From NCBI RefSeq assembly GCF_000006565.2, contig NC_031480.1, positions 4,189,529 to 4,253,528 of the forward strand: a stretch of DNA of 64,000 nt, given 5' to 3'. Position numbers and translations under genes: made by a program. This document shows, piece by piece, positions 12,301-25,000 of the stretch. Below the pieces are notes generated by a model. The model was not told the origin of the DNA. It ran no database searches and was given only the letters and a program-made list of their open reading frames with translations. The number at the start of each line of letters is the position of its first letter. Positions within the stretch are counted from its first letter, which is position 1. Origin of the DNA: Toxoplasma gondii ME49. Lineage: Eukaryota; Apicomplexa; Conoidasida; Eucoccidiorida; Sarcocystidae.

Positions 12301-13116
12301 GCAGAAAGAGAAGCAGGACAAGCGACGACACGAAGAACAGCACAGAGAGAAAAACGAAACAGGAACCGGGAGAAGAAGAAACGTACCAGCGGGGTAAACG
12401 CGCGTGAGGAATCTTTGGTTGAAGCTGGCGAACTCGACAGGCGATTGCTTCACCAGCTTCAGGAGGCGGGACTCAGGCATGCTGCAGATGTCCATGGCTG
12501 TAGAAGAAAGTCAGAGAGGACGGAAAAAAAGCAAATGCAAACCGCGAGACGAGTGCGAAAAAGAAAGATGTGCGTGGGATAGCTTGCGTGGAGTTGAGGA
12601 AATCCCCCGTCCAGAGACAAGGTAAAAACTCGACAGGGAAGCTTCAAAGGAGAGGAAAAAGAAGAAGTCAGCAACTCGTACGCGAGAGATGATATGAGCA
12701 GATGTCTTCGACGCGAAACACACACGAAACGGTGCAGGGAAGCCTTTGCCCTCTTTTTTCCGAAACATCCGACAAACCCAACTCTCTGCATGCATGCACG
12801 GCCCTGCCACCGGCCGCGGGGTGTACGTACACGGGACCGGCTCTCCTTACGATTTCTCGCTTGCTCGAAGCTTCTCAACTTCTTTCCTGGCATCGCAATG
12901 TTTCGGTAGTACTGAACCAACAAAAAACAGAGCCGCGCAATCCAGATCGACATTTGAGGAAAAGACGTCTCTACGATGTCTATGGGACATGAACACAGAG
13001 ATGTCAACATGCCCCTCTACGCATGTATAGATGAGGATACACACACCAGTCAATAGGGCTGCTCTGTGAGATATACACATATATATACATATATATATAC
13101 ATATATATACATATAC

Positions 13117-13147
<31 letters not shown>

Positions 13148-15069
13148 CGTATCTATGTCTGTATGGATGTACCCCACGGTTGTTCATTGTCACTGTCTGT
13201 CGGGGAACGTTTTGAGGTCGCTGGCTGAATGTTTGTTGCTTTTGACGTATCGCCGTACCGTTTTGAGTCTTTCGCTTTTGCTGTCTGCAGAGGCGGCGCC
13301 GGGGGTGGCGGCAGCGCTTTTGCCTCTCTTCGTTTTTCCGCCGGCATGTTCCGTCTCTGCTTCGGGAAGGTAGGGTCCGCGTCTCTCGTTCTCGCGCGTC
13401 TCCTCGTGGAGGCGGTCGACGGTGCGCGCTCGCCTCCACTCGACAGACGCTGCGCGCGAGTCTTCGCGCCTCTTCCTCGGTGTCTCCTCGGAAATCGGTT
13501 GCGGCGCCTCTTGGCTCTGCGCGCTCGGCAAGCGACTTCGAGCGGAGATTGCGCAGGTGAAGCTGCTGCTCTTCTTCAGGAACAGATTCCGGTTCTTCTT
13601 GCTTTTGCTCGTCGGCGAGGAGCTCAGGCGATTTGCCTTCGGATCGGAGGTCCCGCGCTCCTCCTCCCGCGACAGGGAAGCCAGCGGCGAGACTTCTTCT
13701 CCCTCCCGGCCTCGCGGCTCGGCCTCGGGCGCCTCAGCCGTCGCGAGCGAAGACGAGGAAAGCTGAGAAATGCTCAGACCCGGCGGCGTATCTGGCAGCG
13801 ACAACAAGGTCCCCTGACCTTCCAGCGCATGAACGAACGAAGAAGAAATGTCCGCGTTCAACTGCTGGCCATCCCCCAGCATCTCCAAAGACTTCGCCAT
13901 CCGCAGCTCCAACTCTTCCAGCTAACAAACAGAAAAACAGACTAACTGACGCACATACACACATATATACGTATATATACGTATATATACGTATATATAC
14001 ATATATATACATATATACATATATATATATAAAGACCTATGTACGTACGGGTCGTTCCAAGTTTACACCTTCGAGGGTGCGTGCATGAGGCTGTGAGAAA
14101 AAGGATTCCCAGGAGTGGAGCTGATCTTTCCGTGACTTAGAGAGTGAACCTGCTTCTGGAAAAAGGCGAAACCGTTAGACCCGCGAATATGTATATACAT
14201 GTCTATATATATATATATATATATATATAAGCGGTAATTGAAAGTGAAATGGAAGAAGAGAGGAGTTGACAGGAGAATCGCCTTCTCACTTGGAGATCTT
14301 CTTCGTCTCCTTCTTCCACCATCTCTCCACGTTCGTTCGGAACCTTCCCCTTGAGGATGAATTTGCACAGCAGCTGTTCAGGCGACGGCTGAGGACTCGT
14401 CGGATCTGAAAAAAAGTTGCAATTATAGAAAAACAAGGAACTCAAACAATCTCTCCGTCGGCATGCTTTCCCACCGGAAACAACCAGTCTTCACACTGCA
14501 TGTGATATGCATATATATATATATATATAAATGTATATTAACATTTATACACAATCTATTCACATCTCACTTTGAATGTCCCTACTTTTCTAAATCTGTG
14601 GTTCTCTATAGCTATCCACCTGCATATTCACGAAAATGGATAGACACTCATGATTCTCTGAATGGAGCTATCTGCATATGTCTGCCTCCTGCTCAATGCG
14701 TACACATGTATCAGTGCCTATCTATATATTTATGTATCTCTCTACATATGCATATAGATGCAGCAATATGTGAACATACAACTTTATGCAGAGGGTATGC
14801 GAGAGCTTCGTGCGAGCGTCCACGAAGTCGGAGAAAAACCAGGAAAACGAAAAGAGAGTTCGTCACTCACGGCATCTGTAGATTTGGTCCTGCAAGATTT
14901 CCTCGAGAATTTCAGCTATGCGAATGCGCTGCTTTGTGCTGCAGTGCATCTCCAGAGATAAAATAATTGGAAACTTCGACCTCTGAAAACACAACCCAAC
15001 ACATGCGATCCATGCAGTCCCATATATATACATATATATACATATATATATGCATATATACATATATAC

Positions 15070-15104
<35 letters not shown>

Positions 15105-17909
15105 TGCATATATACATATATACATATATATACATATATATATATATATATGCATATACACATATATACATATATATACATATATGCATATATACATATA
15201 TAAACATATATATATATATATGCATATATACATATATATATATATATATATGCATATATATATATATATATACGTAGAGGGAGAGAGTTAAGAGAAGTTC
15301 GACTCACTTGTATGAGCTCCTCCACATGCGCATTTCTTTTTTCACAAACACACGGACGTCTATACACTCAAACACCCATACAGGTATATATACAAGCATT
15401 TGTGTACAGAAATGCAAGTGCGAATGTACATTTGGGTTTACATCGAAGTGTGAACTTTTGGATTTTTCTGCGGAGGGAACTGCGGTGTTACCTGGAAGCC
15501 GTAGTCTTTGCAAGCTTGAATGACGTCTTTGAATTTGATTCGACTGGTGAGTTGGTAGCCGCCGACGCCGTGGAAGAGGGAAGGTTCGCCGTCGCTGCCA
15601 TCCCAGCAGTCCAGCTCGACGCAGCGACATCCTCGCAGGAGCGCGTCGATGTACTGTCCGACTGCGGACTTTCCGACGACCTGCGGAGAAAGTTTTAAAA
15701 AAACGACAGCAACTGTGTTTGAGTGAGGCCGGAGCAAAGGGATGCTGGCGAGGCGCTGCGTCACTGAGCTGGAAAAAACCTGGGCGGGGAACATGTTTCT
15801 CGAGCTCGAAGGAGACACCACGAAGCAAATGGCAGGGGAGACGAGAGAGGCGGAGAGCGACGCTGACGAAGCTGATGCAGGCACAGAAGACAAGACGAGG
15901 GGGATGGATCTGGATTTCTCCCATCACGCACATCAACTGCGAGAGACGATTTGTCAGATGCTTGGACGTCAGCGTCGCCAGAGTGCTGTGACACCAGCCA
16001 TCCCTGGAACAGGTCGCGTTGCAAGTTTTTTCTGGGGCGTCAGTCGAGAAAACGAAGAGAGAGGAAGGCGCCGGAGAGGAGCAGCCAGCACAGAGAGAGA
16101 AAAGAGACGAAGCAGAAAGAAGAAACGGAGAGGAGACATCGCACGAAGGGAGAGAGAGGAAAGGAAAGCGGAGAGAAAAAAAAAGCGCGACAAAGACAGG
16201 AACCTGTGAGAGCGTCTTTTTACCTGGTCGCCACAGAGGTAAGTGTTGTGAGAGGACTTGACCCAGTAATTACACAGAGGGAGACTCATGTCTTGGTGGA
16301 CTTTCATTCTGTGCGGCGTCATGAGGGAATTCGCTTCCCCGCAGAGAAGGTTGTCGAAGCCGAGGGAAGACACCATGACCGTCGGACCCTGACAAGCGAG
16401 AAAATCGAAAAAGAGCTCGGAGAGAAAAAACTGTGGAGAAAAAAGAGAAGCGGCAGACAGAGGAGAGAAGGGGAAACGAGAGAGAGAGAAGAAGCAGAAC
16501 GAAGAGAGACAGAAGATCCTACAGAAGAAAAGCGCGAAGAAAACGCCAATGATGGACAGCAGGAGAGGATGCAAAACACAAGAGGCAAAAAATTCAAGGA
16601 TTGCCCATTTGAAGGAATGGCTAAAAAAAGACATTTCACGAAGAAAGTCAGTTGAAAGGCTTCTCTCGGATTGCTTTTTTTCCTCTGTGTTTCGTTAACG
16701 TGAGTGCTGCCTCGACGACTCACAGGCTTTCGAAAGGCTTCGTCGACACTGCAGAAACTCGCCAGCTCCTCCTCTACCTCAGCCTCGGAAGTGACTTTCT
16801 GCACCTCTCGCAGAAAGCGTCTGTAGCCTGGAAAAGAGGAGAAGGAAATTTGTCGGCGCATGCACTGCCTGTCACACCTACACCAGAAAGCCGCTAGCTG
16901 TGCGCGCAGAACCAGTCGCAAAGTCACCCGATGGAGATGACAACAACGCAAGTCCCGAGAGAGGAGACAGAAAAAGAGAGAAGAAGCGAAACGGAGACGA
17001 TGCAGCAGAAGCCATACACAAGCATGAGACAAGAAGACACGCAGAAGCGCGACAGAACAGCAGACGAAATAAAAGGGAAAAGGTCGAGAGAAGAAGAACG
17101 CTCAAGTCCGAGAAGGAGAGCGAGGAGGGGAGTCGCCTAAAAGGAGAGGCGAGTTTCTGAAGGAAAATGCACGGTGACCGACAGAGAAGCGAATCGTAGA
17201 AAACAGAGAAGGTTCGTTGCCTCACCTTGCTCGTCTATGAAGTCTTCGTGAGGAAGTTTGTATACGGTGAAGTAGTAGTCAACGTCGGGGCGGACGAGGA
17301 GTTCGTTGAGCATCTGCAGGCCATGCGAGAAATGGAGAAAAAAGGTTTTATGCAACCTGAAAACGGAGTCCTGTACCGCGAGAGACACACCTAACCCACA
17401 CGACGCCTGGCCCAGACCCGGGGCAACAAAGCTGCAGTGAAAGAAGGAAGAAGAAAACCGAAACGTTTTCGTCTGCCGCCATCCTGACACAGAGTTCTGC
17501 CTCGCGCCGCTCTGTGGGCAGTGGTGCATGCATCCCCTTTCTTGGTTTCCTCCGAGTTTCGAGCTCTCGGCATTGCAGAGGAACGAAGGAGAAGAGAAGA
17601 CGAAAGGGAAACGAGAAAGAAAGAACTCATAGGGCCTTCTCACACCGGCGCTTCTACACGCTGAGACGCGCGAGCTGCTCCTGCTAGAGGACAACGAAAG
17701 CCGATGCATTCCGAAAACGCACACACAGAAAAGGTCGACAGAAAGAGAAATGCAGATGCTCACAGAAAGAGAGAGAGAGAAACGACAGCTGCCTGAAGAC
17801 AGACATCGACAGAGAGCTATGCTGTGGAGAGAACGACACAAGGATAGAGATAGACAGAGAAACGTACACATGCAGACAGAGAAAGAGAGAGAGCGAAAGA
17901 GAGAGAGAA

Positions 17910-17940
<31 letters not shown>

Positions 17941-19767
17941 AAGAGAGAGAGAGGTACCTTGACAGAGGCAAGACACACAAATACACAAGGACAGGGAGAG
18001 AAAGAGAGAACTCGAAGACTCCAACGGGCAAGTCGCCACCGACGAGTCAAGCAGAGGCTGCGGCTGTTGTGTGGAGCGTGAAAGAGGCAAGTTCGAATGA
18101 ATTGATTTACAGGCACAATTTTTCTTGTTTTTCTTTCCTCCGCGCGTACCTCGCGAAACTCTGTAAATCCGAGGCGCCCCGAATTTTCTGTGTCGTGTGT
18201 CTGGAACAACTCCTCGACGTAGCGGCCATCTGCCTGGATGTTGAGCTTCCGCAGCAGGCCATGCAGATGTCTCTGGTCGATTTTCCCTGAACAGCAGAGA
18301 GTTCGAGAGTCTTCCGCGTCCATGACTCATGCCCTGCAACCCCCAGTGGAGGCTTGCGCGAACGCAGGCCGTCGAGGAACCGCTAGACAGGAAACGTCCC
18401 GTCTGCCCGAGTGTATCATGACAATTGCAATGCAGATCATCCTTCGAGCGCTTCAGATTCGCCTCCCCGCGCTTCCCCTCGCAGCCCCGGCAGAGAAAGC
18501 GAACCAGCTGCTCTTCGGAAAAACACAGTCACAGGAAGACGGACGAACTGGACCTCGCAAGACGTCTTTCCACACACCGACGCTGCGCCTCGCTCCCTCT
18601 CTGTCTGGCGAAACTGAAAAGGCTAACCGTCTGCGTCTTTCTCGACTGCATGCCATTGCGCAGAAACAAAGTCCGAGGCGCCTTCACTAGCGAGCTGGCC
18701 GAGCGCCATGTCGTGGTAGAGCAGAAGGCCTTTCATCCACAGCCTCCACTCCTGCAGAAACAATGCACGCGAGCGCTCGCTTCTGCTGAAGACGCTCTGT
18801 TGCCAAGAACTCCATTCGCTCGTCTGCGGGGGACGACGAACGGCTTCGCAAAGGCGAATTCACCAGGAGAAGGCAGACGGGGAGAGACATGTCTGTTGCT
18901 CGTCCTTGTCCCGTTTCGCGGCCGTCGCTGGCCGTCTCTCGTCTTCTCTCGCTCTCCACTTTGCTCTTTTCTTCTTCTCTCCATCGTCCTCCTTCCCCAC
19001 GGTCTTCTTCCTTCTTCTCTTCTTGTCTCCCCTCCCGGTCTGCCTCGCCCTCCCGCCTTTCTCTCCCTTCTCTTCGCTCCCTCTTCTTTCTTCTCCTCTC
19101 GCTTCTCTTCTCTGTGCGAGTTCTTCCCCCTCCGTCGATCGTTCCTCCGGCAGGTTTCGCTTATCTTTGGCTCACCTTCTCGTCGCGACAGGCAACGTGG
19201 AGGACGCGTCCAGTCGCGACGATTTCGATGCTGTGCGACTTGTCCGCTTTGTTCTGGAAGCACCGCATGCAGCGACAAGACGTTGGAAGTGAAGCAGAGG
19301 AACGCGCGGCGGGCGCTGTTCAACAGAAAGAAACTGTCCACAAACTGAACCAGGCGAAAGACGCCTTCGTCTGAAAGGCTCCGTTTTCAGGTCCACGGAA
19401 AACGGAGACGACAGAAATAATGTACCAAGTCTCGAAACAAAAAACGAGAGATCGCCCCAGGGCCGGAGCAGTGCAAAAAAGAGAAGCGAAGACGAACTTT
19501 GGCGCGGAAGAATGAAGCATGTCTTTGAAAAAAACCTCGACGTAGGGAGAACGACAGCCAGCGCGACAGCATCGAGGAGATACACCGCGCGAGCAAAGAA
19601 CCACACAAGCAAGCACGCATGCATGCGTCGCAACCGAAATCCTCGACGAAAAAACACTATGCAAAAAAACATTCAAAAAACGAGAACCGGATACAGTACC
19701 TCGTAGATCCCCAGCCAGCTGAGAACCACCCATCCTATGCATGCAGACGCATAAATGTCCACACACG

Positions 19768-19805
<38 letters not shown>

Positions 19806-21667
19806 TATACACATATATAGATATACGTATATATATATATATATACGTATATAAACATATATATACATACAGTATCGACAGTGTGTGTTGGATGGAGACA
19901 ACGAGAAGGCTGTTGAGAGAAGTGAGAGAACGTTCTCCTCTGTGGGGTCAGTGCATGCATCCGCGTTTTCCTTACTCGTCCAAAGTCTGTGTCTTCGCCC
20001 GGGATGATTCTCTGGACGTCTCCGACGGGGACTGAGACACACGAAGATTTTCAGAGAAAATTTCCTTCTTCGTTTTGTTTGGTATGTCTTTCCCTCATAC
20101 AGACATAGGCGCCTGTGGCCGCTTCTGTGTGCTGTTTTCCTGTTTTCTTCCTTTTTCTTTTTTCAGTTTCCTTTTTTTCTGTTTTTTGTCTCATGCTCGA
20201 AACCCCCGTGCTTGCACTCCCCTCCACAGACACGAATGGTGTGGAGAATTCCAGAAAAACTCGAGAGAGAAACGCCGTACCTCCCAGCTGGGGAAGGGGT
20301 CGCATCTGACACAGAAAAAGCCTTTCCCTCATATCTTGATTCTCACTGGTCGTGACGGATTCCGGCTTCTTCGGCGATCTCCATTTCAAGGCCATCGCGT
20401 TCGCGTCGACGTAAAAAAACCTCTCGTGTGGTTTCTTGAAATTCGTCTTGCACCATTTCAGCAAAAACGACCCTTCTGCGAGCTAGATTTTCGGACACAA
20501 AAGTAAAAAAACGGAGACATGTAAGGTAACGCACGCCAACGCCTACATCCAGAAACCTACCGAAATTAGAAAAGTGAAGAACCAAAAAAAAATATATAAA
20601 AAAACAAATATACATATGCATATGTTGATATAGTCATTCGCACAGCTACACATGCGGATACACCTACATATATATATACATATATATATATATATACATA
20701 TATATATACATATATACATATATATATACATATATACATGTATATATATATATACATGCAGATAAAACATGCATGTGGAGACACATGTGCAGAGCCCTGC
20801 GCCTTGGGGTAGGCGCATGCAGCGAAGCGGGGAAAGCGGTATCTGTCAGTGTCTCTGCACCGTGACAATCCTGTATAATGCTTTTAGACAAATGTTAATA
20901 ACCAACAAAAAAGGCGTAGAACGACGCGACGGGGCATTCACCGCGCAAATCATTTCTGTTCAGTCTACAAACCGATCGATATCCTCACAACTCAAATGAA
21001 AGAGCGTGCCATATATATGAACATACAGAAGATACTGACATGTAAAGAGACCTGCACACGGAGTCGATAGATAATACGCAGTGTATACTTCGATGTATGC
21101 ATGTATATATATATATATATATAAATATATTCTGTGTAGAGCCATGCGCGAGCACGTGGACTGTGTCTATACATCCAGTGTAAGTGCATGTACGGAATGA
21201 ATGTGAATCAACAAGATGAAGTGTAAAGGTGACTTCGCGTTTGGATGACGAGGAGTGCCTGGAACTCGTACTGTTTGAAGAGCCTCGCGGGTGTCGACGT
21301 CCGCGAGGAGATCTTTGATGCGTTGACTGACGACGGCGCCGCTTCCTTGTCTGCCTTGAGAGGGGAGAGCGAAGAGCGAGGCAGCGCGTTCGCCTTCCTC
21401 GCCAGAGAGAAGAGACTTTCTCGCAGACGGGAGAGCAGCGGCAGGACGGACTGCGTTGTTTTGCGCCTGGGGGGTCACAGCCTCCGAGGAGCCTCCAGTG
21501 GAAGCCGTAGGAGGTCGAGAGACAGGCGTCCCCTCGCCGTTCTGAGGTGTCTCCGTCGTCGCTTCCCCACAGACGGGAGATTCCTCGCGCTTCTTGGAGA
21601 AGCGCCGCGACCCAGAGAGGAAGGCCAGGCGTGAGGACGACGAAGACGAAGACGTCTGTCTCTCCAT
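9337..21667 (-). CDS. PI-PLC: Phosphoinositide-specific phospholipase C (PI-PLC)
   Basis: Hydrolyses PtdIns(4,5)P2 to IP3 and diacylglycerol, the trigger for calcium release in apicomplexans. Coding exons in order: 21272-21667, 20281-20482, 19976-20031, 19176-19253, 18688-18751, 18150-18286, 17226-17313, 16724-16827, 16224-16388, 15492-15680, 14871-14982, 14290-14405, 13259-13921, 12851-12911, 12387-12497, 11933-12047, 11339-11474, 10967-11102, 10440-10494, 9954-10097, 9337-9481. All junctions are GT-AG and phase-consistent, giving 1090 residues. Domains: Ser-rich leader 1-132; PH about 133-266 ([20 protein letters not shown]); EF-hand-like about 267-375 ([14 protein letters not shown]); X 376-570 with SSHNTYL and VELDCWDG; a 221-residue linker; Y 791-932 ([21 protein letters not shown]); C2 932-1090. 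Active-site His/Asn, Glu/Asp, second His and Glu are kept, but the Asn after the last Glu is Met (SLEMHCS). The start is the first ATG of the first exon that fits; an upstream exon cannot be excluded. Confidence 0.93.
13075..13148. repeat. TA-rich microsatellite in PI-PLC intron
   Basis: Interrupted (TA)n with regular ATATAC steps, in the intron between the X-Y linker exon and the first Y exon. Confidence 0.9.
13963..14032. repeat. (ATATAC/GTATAT)n microsatellite
   Basis: Period-8 to period-10 alternation of TA runs with C or G interruptions. It begins about 40 bp upstream of the acceptor of the PI-PLC linker exon. Confidence 0.9.
15020..15271. repeat. Long alternating (TA)n/(CATATG)n array
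   Basis: About 250 bp of strictly alternating purine-pyrimidine, mixing ATATAC, ATATGC and pure AT steps. It lies inside a PI-PLC intron between two X-domain exons (14982 and 15492). Because the units are self-complementary, the array reads almost the same on both strands. Confidence 0.95.
17750..17955. repeat. (GA)n polypurine tract
   Basis: GAGA/GAAA runs on the plus strand, densest at 17877-17953. They make a long polypyrimidine tract on the PI-PLC sense strand, within the 836-bp intron between the EF-hand exon and the exon ending at 17226. Confidence 0.9.
19771..19866. repeat. (TA)n microsatellite in PI-PLC intron
   Basis: Two TA-rich blocks separated by ATATAC and CGTATA steps, in the intron between two PH-domain exons. 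Confidence 0.9.
20662..20757. repeat. (ATATAC)n microsatellite in PI-PLC intron
   Basis: TA-rich repeat with ATATACATAT periodicity, between the leader exon and the first PH exon. Confidence 0.9.
21101..21128. repeat. (TA)n microsatellite
   Basis: Short pure AT run in the first PI-PLC intron, about 145 bp after the donor. Confidence 0.9.
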
Positions 21668-22012
21668 ATCGGACTGGAATATACTGAGGAAGAGTCGTAA
21701 AGGAGAAGAGCCGGAAAACGCAACGAGGAAGAAGAACAAGAGGAGAAGACGGAGTCGAGGGGGAAGAGGAGAAAGAAGAGGAGAAAGAAGAGGAGAAAGA
21801 AGAGGATGAAGCGGGGGGAGGGCAGAGGAGAAACGACGCCCGACAAAGAGGAGAGACAAGAGGAGGAGAGAGAAAGACGAACGAGACCAGACAGCAGAAA
21901 AGCGAAATGTGAAAGTGACACAGCAGCGAAGGCCAGGAACGAGAGGAGAACAAGAAGAGAACAGGGAAGAAGAGCAACACAGTGAGGGAAGCTCCCGCTG
22001 TTCCCCCGTTGA

Positions 22013-25000
22013 TTATGAGGAGGAACTCCAACCTGGTACGACGAGAGAGGAAACAACGGAGCACGACGAAAATACAACTCGTCGCCTCCTCTCAGCCATG
22101 ATGAAGACAACGAACGAAGTCCATCTCCAGCTGAAGAGAAGAGCAGCTGAAGATGACTGCAAAGGAGATACACCTGAGACGTTGATCTCCGACGCTTCGA
22201 ACCTCACTTCTCTCCTCGCTTCCTTCTTTCCTGCCAGCGCTCCGTTTTCGCTCTCTTCCCTGTTTAATCTCCGTTGTTTCTCCGCGAGTTCGTTCGTTTC
22301 TCTGAGTCTCATCTCTCCTTCTGACTTCCCCCTTCTTCCTCAGCCTCTCTGGCTGCAGAAACGCCTGACAGATTCTCTTCCAAGGCGCGGTCGGTCACCA
22401 GGCCTCTGCAGCGAATTCCTTTCAAAAGCAGCGCGTCGAGGCCCACAGAGAACGATATCCGAGACCTGCACCTGCCGATCTACGCATGTTGGATACATGG
22501 AGTATTGCATATATACTGTGCGTATTCGGCTTATACACACGCAAGCGAATATCCGTAGTCTGCGTGGAGAAAGATCTCCGTGGACTCGTTGACATGCCTT
22601 TCGACTGCTCTCGCCCCGGGTTTTTACTCGACTTGCAGAAAAACAAGCGAGCGGCACCAAATGCCAGGCGCGCTGAAGCGGCAAAGTTTACCACGAGCAG
22701 GGAAGCGAATCCGCCAGGCGTCTCCTCCTCGTCCTGGGCGAGAAGAGCGAGGAAGCAAAAAGGGAGAGACCTGCGGCGAAACGCCTTGTCTTTGTTTCCT
22801 TCCTTTTCGGCGGCCGCTTCGTATTTGATGGGCAACTGGGAGAAGAGTCGGTTCAACGCAGAGGCAAGAATCCTCGCCGGTCTCCTTTCCAGAAGAGGGT
22901 GCCAGGCGACGCCTTCTCTTGCCCTTTCGTTCTCGGGGCATGTCCATGGAACGAAGAAAAGACAAATAGCAAGCAGCTGTTCCCCGAAAGCGAAAAGGCG
23001 AACACAGCCTCTACACACAAACGCAACAGCGCGCGAACTGTTGCACCGCAATCTCCCGCTTTTCCTCTGGTCTTTCTTCCTGAAGAAACACAGAGAAATC
23101 ACATGAAATAGAATAAAAAACTCGAATCCGTCGTTTATCTGTGGGCGTCTCAACACCGTTCGACAGAAATGACTCGCATCATCAGGAGTCGGAACGCTGA
23201 AACCTCTCGACTCTGCGTTGGGAGTCCAGAGAACAGATGGCCGCTCTTCGCTGACCTGAGAGAGGAGCCTTCCGCTTTCTTTCTCTCTCCTATTTCTTCT
23301 TGCTTCTTTATTCTCGACTCTTGCTTCTTTTCGCCTCATTCTTTTCGTCTCTTTCATCTCGCTTCTCTCCTCTCGCGCCTGGCTTCTCTTATTTTTTTTG
23401 GGATTCTTCTCGCCTCTTCCTTCTCGCCTCTGCCTTCTCGCATCTTGCTTCGCGCCGCTTGCTTCTCTCCTTCTTCTCGCCTTTTTCTTCTCGCTTCCTT
23501 CTTTTCTCCTCTTTTTTCTCGCCTCTCGCTTCGCTTCTTTCTTCTACTCCTCCCTCTTCTGTCTTCTCTCCCCTCCTCTTCTCTTTCCTTCTGTTTCTGT
23601 CTTCTCCCTCCCTTCTCTCTCTCTCATTTCTTTTCGCTTCTCCGTCTTCACTTTCTTCTTCTTTCTCCGCTTCCTTCGCCTGTCTCTGTCTCCACACATC
23701 CGCTCCTCTCTTCTCGTCTCTCCTTTTTCTTTTCTCTTCTCTTTCCTTCTTTTCCTCTTTTCTCGGTTGCCTGGTCCTGTTTGCTGACGGTGAAAAGTGG
23801 AGCGGTAAGAAAGTTTCTGCTAGAAGAAACCTGGGAGGCTCCGCGAGGCGCGGCTGCCGAAGCAGAGTTGACTTTTCTTTGCAGCGCTGCAGTGGGAGGG
23901 AAATCGGAATCCCGGAGATTTCTCCGCAAAACATGCAGATGCATGAACTTTTTTTGTAAACTCGATTCGAAACGAGAAAAACGGATCTTTTCCAAACAAA
24001 ATGTGAGACTTTTCGTCGAGCGATACGCATACAAATGCAGGAACGATCAAAAAGACGTCTGTCAGTAATCAGAGGATCGAATTATTCAGATGCAATTTGG
24101 ATGATGCATTGCTACGAGTATAATGAATACTTATGGTAGTCTTCATAGAATCAGAGCAGCGGCACGAGGTGACAGAAACCGCCAATCTATGGAAACATGT
24201 CGAAAAGTTATCATTTATTTTTCACACTTGCAATGTTCAGATTTGGAGGAATCCTTAACTTCATTCCACGTGTAACCACAGTACAGGCAGATCTATTTTA
24301 AATTTATAGGATTGAGTAACTGTGTTTCCGCAAGCCGGCTTATATAAAAGGTATGCTATTATATATATATATATATATTTATTTGTATATGTATCTGCTG
24401 TACACGAATATATATGCATGCGTAGGAATAAATATTCAAAGAGAAGCGTAGGTGAGTATGCTGTAATTGAGTTTGAGTGAACTTTTGGGTTCTTGTCCGT
24501 GTGGAGTCTTTCACGAGCTTTTGGACTTCCTTGTCGTTTGACGCTTGGGCTTCGTCCAGCTCTGTCAAGGCTTCGCCTGGAGAAAGTTCGTTTTTTTCTC
24601 CACGGTTTGAAGCCGGCACTGTCACCTTGAGTCTTCAGACATCTCACCATCGCAGATATCCTAAAATTCAGCGAGAGCTGTCTCCACGTCGCAAGCACCG
24701 CAGCCTTTGATTTCTCGCAGGCGTTTCAGCAATATGTGTAGGTGTAAAAGAGGAACGCATACACTTCATTTTCAGTTGCTCTGCCGGTGCAGAAGGGGAG
24801 AGGCGCAGAGATCGACGCAGCACAGAACACCGAGAAACCTGTTATTCGAGTCTTGCGCTTCCCTGAAACTGTTGACTAGCAAGCCAGCAACGTGATCCCT
24901 CGACCGAAAGGACTCCAACGATTCAACCGTACAGTCTGGAAATCTCTGGCGGTCGATTTTCTGCAAAGTTTTCATGGATTCCGTTCCCGCTGCCGGTCAG

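Noticed and set aside
15020..15271. Open frames of alternating Tyr and Ile codons (also at 9060, 25600, 35610 and 39500)
   Set aside because: These are translations of (TA)n microsatellites, open in several frames and on both strands.
20985..22064. Minus-strand open frame of 359 codons overlapping the PI-PLC leader exon in another frame
   Set aside because: The overlapping frame with ATG at 21667 ends in exact phase with the PH exon. This one does not and is Arg/Ser low-complexity.
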